From Roseomonas genomospecies 6 (GTDB taxonomy: Bacteria; Pseudomonadota; Alphaproteobacteria; Azospirillales; Azospirillaceae), in contig NZ_QOKW01000020.1 in NCBI RefSeq assembly GCF_008365375.1, positions 50,422 to 114,421 of the forward strand: 64,000 bases of DNA. The letters are read 5' to 3'. Shown one piece after another: positions 7,718-16,259 of the stretch (position 1 is its first letter; the number at the start of each line of letters is the position of its first letter). The position numbers and the translations under genes were made by a program. The notes beneath the pieces are model-generated. The model saw nothing but the letters and a program-made list of their open reading frames with translations, was not told the DNA's origin and did not search any database.

Positions 7718-9502
7718 ATGAGCGACCAGATCATGACCATGTCTCACGCCGCCCCACGGCGCGGCGCCCCACCGGCCTGGCGCAAGCCGGTGCTGATGGG
7801 CGCGCCCATCGTCCTGCTGCTCACCGTCTTCCTGGTCTTCCCGGTCGGGCAGCTTCTGGCGCTCAGCGTCTACAACGGCGAAGGCTTCACGCTGGCGCCC
7901 TACCGGCAGCTCTTCTCCTCCGGCCTCTACGTCACCGTTCTGTGGATCACGCTGAAGATCTCGCTGGCGACGACGCTGGTCGCGGTGGCCGGGGCCTACC
8001 CCATCGCCTACCTGATTTCCGTCACCAAGGGACCGGCGAAGAGCCGGCTGATCTTCTGGGTGCTGCTGGCCTTCTGGACCAGCTTCCTGGTGCGCGCCTT
8101 CGCCTGGGTCATCATCCTGGGGCGCAACGGCGTCATCAACGGCACGCTGATGTCGCTCGGCCTCATCGACCGGCCCATCGACCTGCTCTACGGCTTCGGG
8201 TCGGTGCTGGTCGGCATGGTGCACGCCATGCTGCCGCTGGCGGTGATGACCATGCTGGCGGTGATGGAGAACATCGACCGCACCCTGCCGCGCGCCGCAA
8301 GCACGCTGGGCGCGCGTCCCGGCACCGCCTTCTGGACCGTCTATTTCCCGCTGTCGCTGCCCGGTGTCGCCGCCGCGGCGATCATGGTCTTCGTGACGGC
8401 CATCGGCTTCTTCATCGTTCCGGCCCTGCTGGGCGGACGGCGCGAGACGATGATCACCCAGCTCATCATCGACCAAATCCAGCAGACGCTGAACTGGGGG
8501 CTGGCGGGCGCCATCTCGGTGCTGCTGCTGACGGTGGTGCTTGCGGTGTTCGTTCTGTACGACCGCGTCTTCGGCTTCGCGACTCTGACCGGCGAGACCG
8601 CCGGGACCGCTCACAACCGCGACACCGCCATGCGGCGGCTGGGCGGCCGGGTGCTGGGGCTTCTGGGCACGGCGAGCGACGCCCTGCTGGGCCTGTTCCC
8701 GCGCCGCCGCCCGCGCGGCACCGGCGAGATGCCGTCCGCCGCCCTGCGGACGCTGGTGTGGGCGATGCTGGTGCTGATCAGCCTGCCGGCCTTCCTGATG
8801 ATCCCGCTGTCCTTCGGCAAGGCCGGGCTGGCCTGGCCGCCCACCGGCTTCTCCCTGCAATGGTACGAGCAGCTCTTCCAGTCGCCGCTGTGGATGCAGG
8901 CGCTGACCCGGTCTCTGGTGGTGGCCTTCGGCACCGGCCTGCTGTCGATGGCGATCGGCGTGCCGGCGGCCTTCCTGATGGTGCGCAGCCGCATGCGGGG
9001 CAAGGGCGCGATGCTGGCCTTCATCCTGTCGCCGGTGATCGCTCCGCGCATGATCATCGCCGTCGGCATGTTCTACCTGTTCGCCCAGATGGGGCTGGTC
9101 GGGACCATCCTGGGTCTGGTGATCGGCCACACGGTCGTCGCCGTGCCCTATGTGGTGATGACGATGACGGCGGTGCTGCGCAACTACGACACCCGGCTCG
9201 ACCTCGCGGCGCAGAGCCTGGGCGCGCGTCCGCTGGCGGCGCTGCGCCACGTCACCTTCCCGATCCTGGGGGCCGGCATGCTGTCGTCCTTCCTCTTCGC
9301 CTTCGCCACCTCCTTCGACGAGCTGACCATCTCGCTCTTCTCGTCGGGCGGGCTCAGCGCCACCCTGCCCAAGCAGTTCTGGGACGAGGTGACGCTTCAG
9401 GTCTCCCCCGTCATCGCGGCGGTCTCGACCGGGCTGCTCGTCTTCGTCGCGGTGCTGATCTACGCCGCCGACCGGCTGCGCCGGCGCAGCCTGGCCTCCT
9501 GA
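7718..9502 (+). CDS. Fused ABC transporter permease (PotB-PotC fusion)
   Basis: A 594-residue membrane protein containing two complete binding-protein-dependent permease domains. The first (about residues 25-290) has a PotB-like pattern with the EAA-type loop ENIDRTLPRAASTLGARPGTAFWTVYFPLSLPG; the second (about 340-590) is PotC-like, with the loop LDLAAQSLGARPLAALRHVTFPILG. A polar linker (RDTAMRRLGGR to RRRPRGTGEMPSA) joins them. Each half has about six hydrophobic segments. In most relatives these are two genes, so one chain supplies both halves of the channel, as in FbpB-type ferric permeases. It sits directly behind the ATPase gene. Confidence 0.9.
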   Translation: MSDQIMTMSHAAPRRGAPPAWRKPVLMGAPIVLLLTVFLVFPVGQLLALSVYNGEGFTLAPYRQLFSSGLYVTVLWITLKISLATTLVAVAGAYPIAYLISVTKGPAKSRLIFWVLLAFWTSFLVRAFAWVIILGRNGVINGTLMSLGLIDRPIDLLYGFGSVLVGMVHAMLPLAVMTMLAVMENIDRTLPRAASTLGARPGTAFWTVYFPLSLPGVAAAAIMVFVTAIGFFIVPALLGGRRETMITQLIIDQIQQTLNWGLAGAISVLLLTVVLAVFVLYDRVFGFATLTGETAGTAHNRDTAMRRLGGRVLGLLGTASDALLGLFPRRRPRGTGEMPSAALRTLVWAMLVLISLPAFLMIPLSFGKAGLAWPPTGFSLQWYEQLFQSPLWMQALTRSLVVAFGTGLLSMAIGVPAAFLMVRSRMRGKGAMLAFILSPVIAPRMIIAVGMFYLFAQMGLVGTILGLVIGHTVVAVPYVVMTMTAVLRNYDTRLDLAAQSLGARPLAALRHVTFPILGAGMLSSFLFAFATSFDELTISLFSSGGLSATLPKQFWDEVTLQVSPVIAAVSTGLLVFVAVLIYAADRLRRRSLAS

Positions 9503-9551
9503 TCCGCACCGGAACCGACGCTCCACCTCTTCGCACTTCCAAGGATACATC

Positions 9552-10472
9552 ATGCTCGACGCCACCAAACTCCGCGGCATTCTGCCCGCCACCCCGACGC
9601 CGGTGACCGCCGACGGCACCATCGACGTCGCGGCGTCGAAGGCGCTGTTCTCCTGGCTGAACCGCCAGGGGATCGACGGGGTGGTCCCGCTAGGCGGCAC
9701 CGGCGAGTACGGCGCGCTGGCCCGGGCCGAGCGCAACCGCTTCGCCGCGCTGACGGTCGAGGCGATGGCGGGCAAAAAGCCGGTCATCGCCGGGGTGCTG
9801 GACACCGGCTACCACGACGCGCTGGCCGCGGGCCGCGACTTCGCGGCGGCGGGCGTCGACGGCCTGCTGGTCCTGACGCCCTACTACACCAACCCGACCC
9901 AGGCCGGCATCCGCGACTACTTCCTGCGCTACGCCGACGAATCGCCGGTGCCGATCCTGATCTACGAGATCCCCTACCGCACCCGCATCGCCGTCGATCC
10001 GGAGGTCCTTCACGAGCTGTCGCGCCACGAGCGGATCGTCGGCATGAAGGCCTGCAACACCGACATGTACCATTTCCTGCGCACGATGGCCGGGCTCGAC
10101 CCGTCCTTCGCCATGCTGAGCGGCGAGGACACGCTGTTCCCGCTGCATGTGGCCGCCGGGGCCAAGGGCGGCATCGTGGTGACGGCCAACCTTCTGCCGC
10201 GCGCCTGGCGCCTGATCTTCGATCTCGCCTCGTCCGGCAAGACCGCCGAGGCGCTGGAGGCCCACCGCACGCTCATTCCGATGATGAACCTCGCCTTCGC
10301 CGAGACCAACCCCGGCCCGATGAAATCGGTGATGGACCTGATCGGCGTGAACGCCCCGGCCATGCTGCCGCCTCTGCGCGAGCCGCGTCCGGAGCTGCGC
10401 GAGGCTCTGAAAAGCGAACTGTCGCGCCTGCTGACCACTTATGAAGGACTGCCGGCGGCCGCGGTGGCCTGA
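9552..10472 (+). CDS. DHDPS/NAL-family aldolase or dehydratase
   Basis: A 306-residue TIM-barrel protein of the dihydrodipicolinate synthase/N-acetylneuraminate lyase family. Seen are the 2-oxoacid binding motif GGTGEYGAL (about residue 45), the catalytic Tyr in YEIPYRT, and the Schiff-base Lys in VGMKACNTD (about residue 163). The YEIPYRT variant differs from the YNVPGRT of true DapA, so a catabolic lyase or dehydratase acting on a 2-oxoacid is more likely than lysine synthesis. Position between the importer and the IclR regulator supports this. Its substrate cannot be read from sequence alone. Confidence 0.85.
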   Translation: MLDATKLRGILPATPTPVTADGTIDVAASKALFSWLNRQGIDGVVPLGGTGEYGALARAERNRFAALTVEAMAGKKPVIAGVLDTGYHDALAAGRDFAAAGVDGLLVLTPYYTNPTQAGIRDYFLRYADESPVPILIYEIPYRTRIAVDPEVLHELSRHERIVGMKACNTDMYHFLRTMAGLDPSFAMLSGEDTLFPLHVAAGAKGGIVVTANLLPRAWRLIFDLASSGKTAEALEAHRTLIPMMNLAFAETNPGPMKSVMDLIGVNAPAMLPPLREPRPELREALKSELSRLLTTYEGLPAAAVA

Positions 10473-10556
10473 CCGGTGGCACCGCTTGCGCGTGGCATCC
10501 GGTCCGCCGGATGCTATGCGTAGGCGACCATGCCGATGACGCGAGGAACAGCACCG

Positions 10557-11399
10557 ATGAAGGCCGGAAAGACCACCAAAACGGGCAGCATGGCGGAAGC
10601 CGCCGGCCATCGGGCCGACCCGCGCGACTCGTCGCTGTTCGTCGGTTCGACGGAGAAGACCTTCCAGATCCTGCACGCCTTCGACGGCCCGCACCGGCAG
10701 ATGCCGCTGTCCGAGATCGCCAAGGCGGCAGGGCTGGACCGCAGCGCCGCCCAGCGGCTGGTCTACACGCTGGAGACACTGGGCTATCTGCGGCGCGTCC
10801 ACGGCACGCGCAACTACGCGCTCAGCCCGAAGCTGCTGCAGTTCTCCTACAACTACCTCCGCGCGAACGAACTGATCGAGAAGGCGTCGCCCTACCTGCT
10901 GGAGATCAGCCGCAGCGTCGGCGAGACCGCCAACCTGCAGGAGCTGGACGGGCACGAAATCGTCTTCGTCGCCCGGTTCCCGGGCCGGCATCTGGTGAAC
11001 ATCGACATCATGGTCGGCAGCCGGTTGCCCGCCTACTTCACAGCGTCGGGCACCGCCATCCTGTCGCGCCTGTCGGAGGAGGAGCAGGAGGAGATCCTCG
11101 CCCGCACCGACCTGCGCCCGCTCACGCCCTTCACCGTCAACGACCCCGCTCGCCTGCGCGCCCGCGTGCGGGAGGCGGCGGAAAAAGGTTACGCCGTGGT
11201 GACCAACGAGACGGTGATGGGAGACATCTCCGTCGCCGCCGCCATCACGGACGAGCATGGGCACGCGGTCGCCGGCCTGAACATCTCCGTCCCCACCACG
11301 CGCTGGACGCCGGAGACCGCCGAGCAGGAACTCGCCCGGCATGTGCAGGTGGCGGCGACCTCCATCTCCGTCAACAAATTCGCCGGCTATCCGCGGTAG
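10557..11399 (+). CDS. IclR-family transcriptional regulator
   Basis: A 280-residue regulator with a winged helix at about residues 25-85 (MPLSEIAKAAGLDRSAAQRLVYTLETLGYLRR) and the IclR effector domain behind it (SGTAILSRLS, TNETVMGDISVAAAITDEHGHAVAGLNISVP). The ATG at 10557 is preferred because GAGGAA lies 9 bases upstream; an in-frame ATG at 10530 would add nine residues. IclR proteins usually control adjacent catabolic genes in response to an organic acid. The 23-bp palindrome at 3828-3850 is its most plausible site. The gene lies inside the cluster, between the lyase and the FMN oxidase. Confidence 0.9.
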   Translation: MKAGKTTKTGSMAEAAGHRADPRDSSLFVGSTEKTFQILHAFDGPHRQMPLSEIAKAAGLDRSAAQRLVYTLETLGYLRRVHGTRNYALSPKLLQFSYNYLRANELIEKASPYLLEISRSVGETANLQELDGHEIVFVARFPGRHLVNIDIMVGSRLPAYFTASGTAILSRLSEEEQEEILARTDLRPLTPFTVNDPARLRARVREAAEKGYAVVTNETVMGDISVAAAITDEHGHAVAGLNISVPTTRWTPETAEQELARHVQVAATSISVNKFAGYPR

Positions 11400-11431
11400 C
11401 GGCATCCGGCGCCGTTCCCCCAGGGAATTCC

Positions 11432-12571
11432 ATGGCCGCCACGCTCAACATCGACGACCTGCGCCGGTCCGCCCGGCGCTTCCTGCCGCGCGGCATGTTC
11501 GAATACATCGACCGGGGGACGGAGGACGAGACGGCGCTCGCCCGGCTGAGGCAGTCCTTCGACCGCTGCGAACTGATGCCGCGCGTGCTGATCGACACCG
11601 GCGACCGCAGCCTGGACGCCCCGCTGTTCGGACGCCGGCGCCCCCTGCCCTTCGTCATCGCCCCCACCGCGGCGGCCGGCCTCGTGCGCTTCGGGGGAGA
11701 GGTGCTTCTGGCGCGGGCCGCCGCCGCCGCCGGGATTCCCTTCTGCGTCTCCACCCAGTCGATCACCGCCATCGAGGAGATCGCCGCATCGGGCGCGGAG
11801 CTGTGGTTCCAGCTCTATGTCTGGCGCGACCGCGACCTGACCCACGCGCTTCTCGACCGGGTCGCGGGCTGCGGGGCGGAGACGCTGCTGCTCACCGTGG
11901 ACACCGCGGTATCGCCCAAGCGCGAATACAACCAGCGCAACGGCTTCGGCGTGCCGGTCACTCCCAGCCTGCGCGGCGCGCTCGACGTGGCGCTTCATCC
12001 GGTCTGGGCCTGGACGGTGCTTCTGCGCTGCCTGCGGACCGGGGGCTGGCCCGCCTACGCCCATTACCCGGCGGAGTTCCGCGGGCGCATCACGGAATCC
12101 GTGGCGCACGACCGCGTCCGTCTCTGCGACCGCCTGAGCTGGTCCGACGTGGCGGATCTGCGCCAGCGCTGGCGCGGGCGGATCATCGTCAAGGGCGTCC
12201 TGTCGCCGGACGACGCGCGCCGGGCCGCCGAGGCCGGAGTCGATGCCATCGTCGTCTCCAACCACGGTGGGCGCAACCTGGACAGCGCGCCGTCGCCCCT
12301 GGCCGTCCTGCCGCGGATCGCCGACGCGGTCGGCGACCGCTTGACCCTGCTGGCCGACAGCGGCGTGCGCCGCGGCAGCGACGCCGCCAAGCTGCTGGCC
12401 GCCGGTGCCGAGGCGGTGCTGCTCGGGCGCGCCCCGCTCTTCGGACTGGCATCCGACGGCCAACAGGGCGCGGAGCGGGCGCTGGCGATCCTGGGCGACG
12501 AGCTTGACCGGACGATGGCCCTGCTGGGTTGCCGGACCGTCGCGGATTTGCGTGGTTGCCGGATCGCCTGA
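11432..12571 (+). CDS. FMN-dependent alpha-hydroxyacid dehydrogenase/oxidase (LldD family)
   Basis: A 379-residue TIM barrel of the L-lactate dehydrogenase/glycolate oxidase family. Seen are IAPTAAAGLVRFGGE near residue 75, the FMN-binding STQS and FQLYVWRDR segments, VKGVLSPDDA with the flavin-contacting Lys, VSNHGGRNLDSAPSP with the catalytic His, and LLADSGVRRGSDAAKLLAAGAEAVLLGR for the phosphate site. CAGGGA precedes the start. It oxidises an L-2-hydroxyacid to the 2-oxoacid. With the GlcD-like enzyme at the other end of the cluster, both stereoisomers of a 2-hydroxyacid could be handled; this is inference. It converges with the reductase gene 22 bases further on. Confidence 0.9.
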   Translation: MAATLNIDDLRRSARRFLPRGMFEYIDRGTEDETALARLRQSFDRCELMPRVLIDTGDRSLDAPLFGRRRPLPFVIAPTAAAGLVRFGGEVLLARAAAAAGIPFCVSTQSITAIEEIAASGAELWFQLYVWRDRDLTHALLDRVAGCGAETLLLTVDTAVSPKREYNQRNGFGVPVTPSLRGALDVALHPVWAWTVLLRCLRTGGWPAYAHYPAEFRGRITESVAHDRVRLCDRLSWSDVADLRQRWRGRIIVKGVLSPDDARRAAEAGVDAIVVSNHGGRNLDSAPSPLAVLPRIADAVGDRLTLLADSGVRRGSDAAKLLAAGAEAVLLGRAPLFGLASDGQQGAERALAILGDELDRTMALLGCRTVADLRGCRIA

Positions 12572-12593
12572 CGGCGAACCATCAAGGCCGGGA

Positions 12594-13577
12594 TCAGACG
12601 TCCAGAACCAGCCGTGCGCTTCGGGCGCGCGACACGCAGACCATCATCGTCCTTCCGGCGGCGCGCTCGGCGTCGGACAGGACGCTGTCGCGGTGGTCGG
12701 GTTCGCCCTCAAGAACCGCCGTCTCGCAGGTGCCGCAAATGCCCTGCTCGCAGGATGAGGCGATCGGAACGCCCGCCGCGTCGAGCGCCTCCAGCACGCT
12801 GACCCCCGCCTTCACCGTGACGGTCACACCGGAGCGGGCGCAGACGACCTCGAATCCGCCGTCCGGCGCCGCTTCGGAAACCCCGTTCGAGCGCGGAGCG
12901 AACCACTCGAAGCGCACATCCTGCGTCGGCAGCGCCGCGGCCGCGACGGCGTCCATCAAGCGCTGCGGCCCACAGCAGTAGATCAGGACATCGGCCGGCG
13001 TCGATGCAAGCAACGCATCCACCGCCAGCCGCCGGCCCTCGTCCGCGGCATGCACCACCACGTCACCGTTGCCCACCCTGCGGAGTTCGTCGAGGAACGG
13101 CGCCTCCGCCGCGCTGCGCACGCAGTAGTGCAGGGTCCATTCGGCTTCCTGGTCCGCCGCCTTGCGGATCATCGGCAACAGCGGCGTGATGCCGATGCCT
13201 CCGGCGATGAACAGATAGCGCCGTGCGGCGTCGAAGCGGAAATTGTTGCGGGGCGGACCAACGGAGACCGTGGTGCCGAGCGCCAGATCGCCGTGGACGA
13301 AGCGCGACCCCCGCCCGCCCGGCACGTTCAGAACGGCGATCCGGTAGGCGTGCCGGTCTTCCGGGTCGCCGCACAGCGAGTAGGAGCGCACGGCACCGTC
13401 CGGCAGATGCACGTCGATGTGCGCACCCGGCTCGCCCGGCGGCAGGGGCTTGCCGTCCGGGTCCCGCAGTTCCACCGACAGGACCTGCGGCGCCACCCGC
13501 TCCAAGCGGTGAACACGCAACGACCGCGCTGTCGAGGGCGAGCGCTGCGAAGTCTCCGTCCGACTGGTCATCGTCAT
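12594..13577 (-). CDS. PDR/VanB-type oxygenase reductase (FMN/FAD, NAD, 2Fe-2S)
   Basis: A 327-residue reductase: flavin domain (about 20-120, with RSYSLCGDPEDR), NAD domain (FIAGGIGITPLLPM, CGPQRLMDAV) and a C-terminal plant-type ferredoxin with the cluster ligands in CEQGICGTC and a fourth Cys near MMVCVSRA. This is the phthalate dioxygenase reductase/vanillate O-demethylase order. Such proteins pass electrons from NAD(P)H to a Rieske oxygenase, but no oxygenase gene is in the window. Two ATGs (13577, 13571) share the GGGCAGG site. Its promoter has the 19-bp spaced SoxR-like architecture at 13651-13681, pointing to redox control. Confidence 0.9.
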   Translation of the reverse strand: MTMTSRTETSQRSPSTARSLRVHRLERVAPQVLSVELRDPDGKPLPPGEPGAHIDVHLPDGAVRSYSLCGDPEDRHAYRIAVLNVPGGRGSRFVHGDLALGTTVSVGPPRNNFRFDAARRYLFIAGGIGITPLLPMIRKAADQEAEWTLHYCVRSAAEAPFLDELRRVGNGDVVVHAADEGRRLAVDALLASTPADVLIYCCGPQRLMDAVAAAALPTQDVRFEWFAPRSNGVSEAAPDGGFEVVCARSGVTVTVKAGVSVLEALDAAGVPIASSCEQGICGTCETAVLEGEPDHRDSVLSDAERAAGRTMMVCVSRARSARLVLDV

Positions 13578-13650
13578 CCTGCCCGTGAGAGGTGATACCG
13601 ACAGCGGCTTGCCACGCGATCACCGCTGGTATGCCAAATACATTGCACTC

Positions 13651-13681
13651 ACCCTAATACCTCAAGTTAAGTTGAGGTCAA
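13651..13681 (-). promoter_or_regulatory. SoxR-like (MerR-family) promoter of the reductase gene
   Basis: On the minus strand, -35 TTGACC (13676-13681) and -10 TAGGGT (13651-13656) are separated by 19 bp, the over-long spacer typical of MerR-family promoters. The spacer is covered by the near-palindrome ACCTCAAGTTAAGTTGAGGT (13659-13678). The SoxR box of the E. coli soxS promoter differs from its inner 18 bases at one position. Transcription would start near 13644, about 65 bases before the reductase start codon. No soxR gene is in the window. Confidence 0.7.
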
Positions 13682-13771
13682 GTGGCAAATGCGCGGCGCC
13701 GGGCGGGCTGGGCTTTTTGCCCGCCCGACCAATATGGACGTCGTGGTTCCGTCACCAACCGCCACGGTCCG

Positions 13772-14356
13772 ATGCCGACGCTCTCCCGCCGCAGGTCGCT
13801 TGCCGCCGTGACCGCCGCGCTCCTGTTTGCCGGCTCCGCTTCGATGAGTTGGGCCAACGACCCGAACAAGGTCGATCCGAAGGGGCTGATCGTCCTCATG
13901 AGGCACGCGGAGGCGCCGGGGGTCGGCGATCCGCCGGCATTCCAGCTCCGCGACTGCGCGACCCAGCGCAACCTCGACGCCAACGGCCGGGAGCAGGCCC
14001 GGAGGATCGGCGACCAGTTGCGGCGCCTCGCCATTCAGCGCGCCGCCGTCTATTCGAGCCAATGGTGCCGGTGCCTGGAGACCGCCCGGCTGCTCGACGT
14101 CGGCGCCGTGCAGGAGCTTCCGGCGCTCAACTCCTTCTTCAACCGGCAGGAGGAGCGGGAGGCGCAAATCGCATCGCTGCGCGCGTTCCTGGCGGCTCTG
14201 CCGACGACGGGAGAGCCGGTGGTGCTGGTCACCCATCAGGTGGTCGTGTCCGCGCTGACCGGCATCTATCCGGCATCGGGCGAGGCGGTTCTTCTCCGGG
14301 CCAACGGAACGGGCCAGCCGGACATCGAAGGGCGCGGAGCGCTTGGCCGATTCTGA
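13772..14356 (+). CDS. Histidine phosphatase family protein, exported
   Basis: A 194-residue protein with a signal peptide (MPTLSRRRSLAAVTAALLFAGS, cleavage near SWAN), so likely periplasmic; the SRRRSL stretch is Tat-like. The phosphatase core begins with LIVLMRHAEAPG (the RHA variant of the RHG motif), continues with NLDANGREQARRIGDQL, SSQWCRCLETARLL, and ends with VVLVTHQVVVSALTG carrying the second catalytic His. This is the exported SixA/phosphoglycerate-mutase-like branch. The start at 13772 gives the signal peptide; a longer frame from 13682 would bury it. Substrate unknown. It stands alone between the redox promoter and the nitrile hydratase cluster. Confidence 0.85.
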   Translation: MPTLSRRRSLAAVTAALLFAGSASMSWANDPNKVDPKGLIVLMRHAEAPGVGDPPAFQLRDCATQRNLDANGREQARRIGDQLRRLAIQRAAVYSSQWCRCLETARLLDVGAVQELPALNSFFNRQEEREAQIASLRAFLAALPTTGEPVVLVTHQVVVSALTGIYPASGEAVLLRANGTGQPDIEGRGALGRF

Positions 14357-14403
14357 TAGGCGCTTTGTCCGGAATTGCCCTCTGCCGCTTGTTGAGTCGG
14401 CGG

Positions 14404-14426
14404 AATGTATGCGGTGCAATGTATGC
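14404..14426. repeat. Pair of 9-bp direct repeats upstream of the nitrile hydratase operon
   Basis: AATGTATGC occurs at 14404-14412 and again at 14418-14426, a 14-bp period, about 95 bases before the CobW start codon. Tandem half-sites of this kind suit an AraC-type activator, and a GlxA/AraC gene ends the operon. Only a candidate regulatory site. Confidence 0.4.
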
Positions 14427-14518
14427 CACGGCAGCGCTGAAGCGGAACGCCCGGATCTCCTCGGCTATCCGCGCTAGCGAAGGCTGCCCATTGCAACCTG
14501 AAGCAACGGAGCATCGCC

Positions 14519-15493
14519 ATGCGACCGATTCCGGTGACCGTGCTGACCGGATTTCTCGGAGCCGGCAAGACGACCCTCCTCAACCGCATCCTGGCGGAAC
14601 AGGGCGGCGAGCGGACCGCCGTCATCGTCAACGAATACGGAGAGCTTGGCATCGACGGGCTGCTCGTGACGGCGACGGACGAGACCATCGTCGAACTCAA
14701 CAACGGGTGCGTCTGCTGCATCGTCCGGGGCGACCTGATCGAGGCGTTGATCCGGCTGGTCGAGGACGGGCGCGGATTCGACCGGGTGGTGATCGAGACG
14801 AGCGGCCTCGCCGACCCGGCGCCCGTCATCCAATCCTTCGTGTTGGACGAAGGGCTGCGCGGCCGCTTCGCGCTGGACGCCATCGTCACCGTCGCCGATG
14901 CCCGCCACCTGCCCCTGCAGCTCGGCCATGACGAAGCGCGCGAGCAGGTTGCCTTCGCCGACGTGATCCTGCTGAACAAGATCGACCTGGAGCCCGCCGG
15001 TCAGCTCGACGCCGTGGAGCGCGACATCCGCCGGCTCAACCCTCTGGCGCGCATCCACCGCACCCGGGAATGCGCCCTGCCCCTCTCGGAAATCCTCGGC
15101 ATCGGCGCCTTCGACCTGCAGAACATCCTGCGCCTCGACCCCGACATCCTCGAGGAGCATGAGCACGAACATGACGCCACCATCGGCTGCGTGGCCTTCC
15201 GCGAGGCCGGGCGGCTCGACCCGGCGGCGGTGGACCGCTGGCTGAACCAGCTCGTCCAGGAGAAGGGGCGCGACCTGCTGCGCGCCAAGGGGGTGCTGAA
15301 TCTCGACGGCCAGGGGCGCCGCTTCGTCTTCCACGGCGTCCACATGACGCTGGACGGGCGCCCGGGGCGGCCCTGGAAGCCCGGCGAGGAACGGCTGAAC
15401 CAGCTCGTCTTCATCGGTCGCGGCCTCGATGCCGAAACGCTGCTGGAGGGACTTCGCGGCTGCGCCGTCCCGGCGGACGCCCCCGCCCTCTGA
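14519..15493 (+). CDS. CobW/P47K-type GTP-dependent metallochaperone
   Basis: A 324-residue G3E GTPase. The P-loop is GFLGAGKTTLLN (residue about 12), the metal-binding CXCC is NNGCVCCIVRGDL, the magnesium Glu is in ETSGLADP and the base-specifying motif is LLNKIDL. A His/Glu run (EEHEHEHD, about residue 220) is an added metal-binding patch, and the C-terminal CobW domain ends with LNQLVFIGRGLD. GGAG precedes the ATG. Gene order with a cobalt nitrile hydratase and a CbiM-like permease indicates cobalt delivery to the enzyme. In iron-type clusters the P47K activator is of the same family and lies downstream, so its place at the head of a cobalt-type operon is unusual. Confidence 0.9.
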   Translation: MRPIPVTVLTGFLGAGKTTLLNRILAEQGGERTAVIVNEYGELGIDGLLVTATDETIVELNNGCVCCIVRGDLIEALIRLVEDGRGFDRVVIETSGLADPAPVIQSFVLDEGLRGRFALDAIVTVADARHLPLQLGHDEAREQVAFADVILLNKIDLEPAGQLDAVERDIRRLNPLARIHRTRECALPLSEILGIGAFDLQNILRLDPDILEEHEHEHDATIGCVAFREAGRLDPAAVDRWLNQLVQEKGRDLLRAKGVLNLDGQGRRFVFHGVHMTLDGRPGRPWKPGEERLNQLVFIGRGLDAETLLEGLRGCAVPADAPAL

Positions 15494-15521
15494 TCCCGTT
15501 CCCGAATTCAGGAAGCACCCA

Positions 15522-16244
15522 ATGAAGCTGCAACATTATCTCGGGGGCCTGCAAGGTCTCGGCCCCATCACCATCGAAACGCGCGTCTTCGTGGAAGAGT
15601 GGGAGAAGCGCATCTTCGGCATTCACACGGCGATGATGGCGCTCAGCCCGCAACTGCCGCTTCCCGCCACGCCGAGCGCCTTTCACACCGTCTGGACCTG
15701 GGCCCACCTGCGCACCGGGGCCGAGGGGCTCAACCCCTTCGATTACTTCAAATACCGCTATTACGAGAAGTGGCTGGGCGGCATCAGCGGCTACTTCATC
15801 GAGAACGGCTACATCACGGAGGAGGAGCTGGAGGCGCGCACCGCCGAGTATCTCGCCGACCCGGACAAGCCTCTGCCGCAGGGCGGCGCGCCGGAGATCG
15901 ACCAGCGCGTCGAACGCTATCTGGCGGAAGGGGATTCCCCGAAGCGCGACGTCGCGGTCCTGCCCGACTTCCGGGAAGGCGACACGGTGACGGTCAAGAA
16001 CGTGCCGACGCTCGAACACACCCGCCTGCCCGGCTTCCTGCGCAACCACAACGGCGTGGTCGAGACGGTCTACCCCGGTGCCTACGGCTATCTGACCGAC
16101 ACCGGGGCGGACGGCGTCGGCGCGCCGATGCCGGTCTACTGCGTGCGCTTCGAGGCCGAGGACCTGTGGCCCGGCAACACGGAGCCGAACGTCACGCTCT
16201 ACGCCGACCTCTACGCCGCCTACGTCACCAAGCCCGCCGCCTGA
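15522..16244 (+). CDS. nthB: Nitrile hydratase subunit beta
   Basis: A 240-residue beta subunit. The family start MKLQHYLGGLQGLGPI and the FxxEWEKRIFGIHTAMMAL segment are clear, as are the SH3-like C-terminal half with DTVTVKNV, HTRLPGFLRNHNGVVE and the Arg residues that contact the active site, ending with DLWPGN. AGGAAG lies 9 bases before the ATG. With the alpha subunit it hydrates nitriles to amides in the cytoplasm. Beta before alpha is the gene order typical of cobalt-type enzymes. It is 28 bases behind cobW and 15 before the alpha gene. Confidence 0.95.
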   Translation: MKLQHYLGGLQGLGPITIETRVFVEEWEKRIFGIHTAMMALSPQLPLPATPSAFHTVWTWAHLRTGAEGLNPFDYFKYRYYEKWLGGISGYFIENGYITEEELEARTAEYLADPDKPLPQGGAPEIDQRVERYLAEGDSPKRDVAVLPDFREGDTVTVKNVPTLEHTRLPGFLRNHNGVVETVYPGAYGYLTDTGADGVGAPMPVYCVRFEAEDLWPGNTEPNVTLYADLYAAYVTKPAA

Positions 16245-16259
16245 CCGGAGCCATCGAGA

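Noticed and set aside
7514..9805. 763-codon minus-strand frame over the permease gene
   Set aside because: Low-complexity Arg/Gln/His composition typical of antisense frames in GC-rich DNA; the + strand encodes a clear permease.
14480..14500. Possible sigma54 promoter (GGCTGCCCATTGCA) before cobW
   Set aside because: The GG and GC elements are one base too close together for a -24/-12 promoter.
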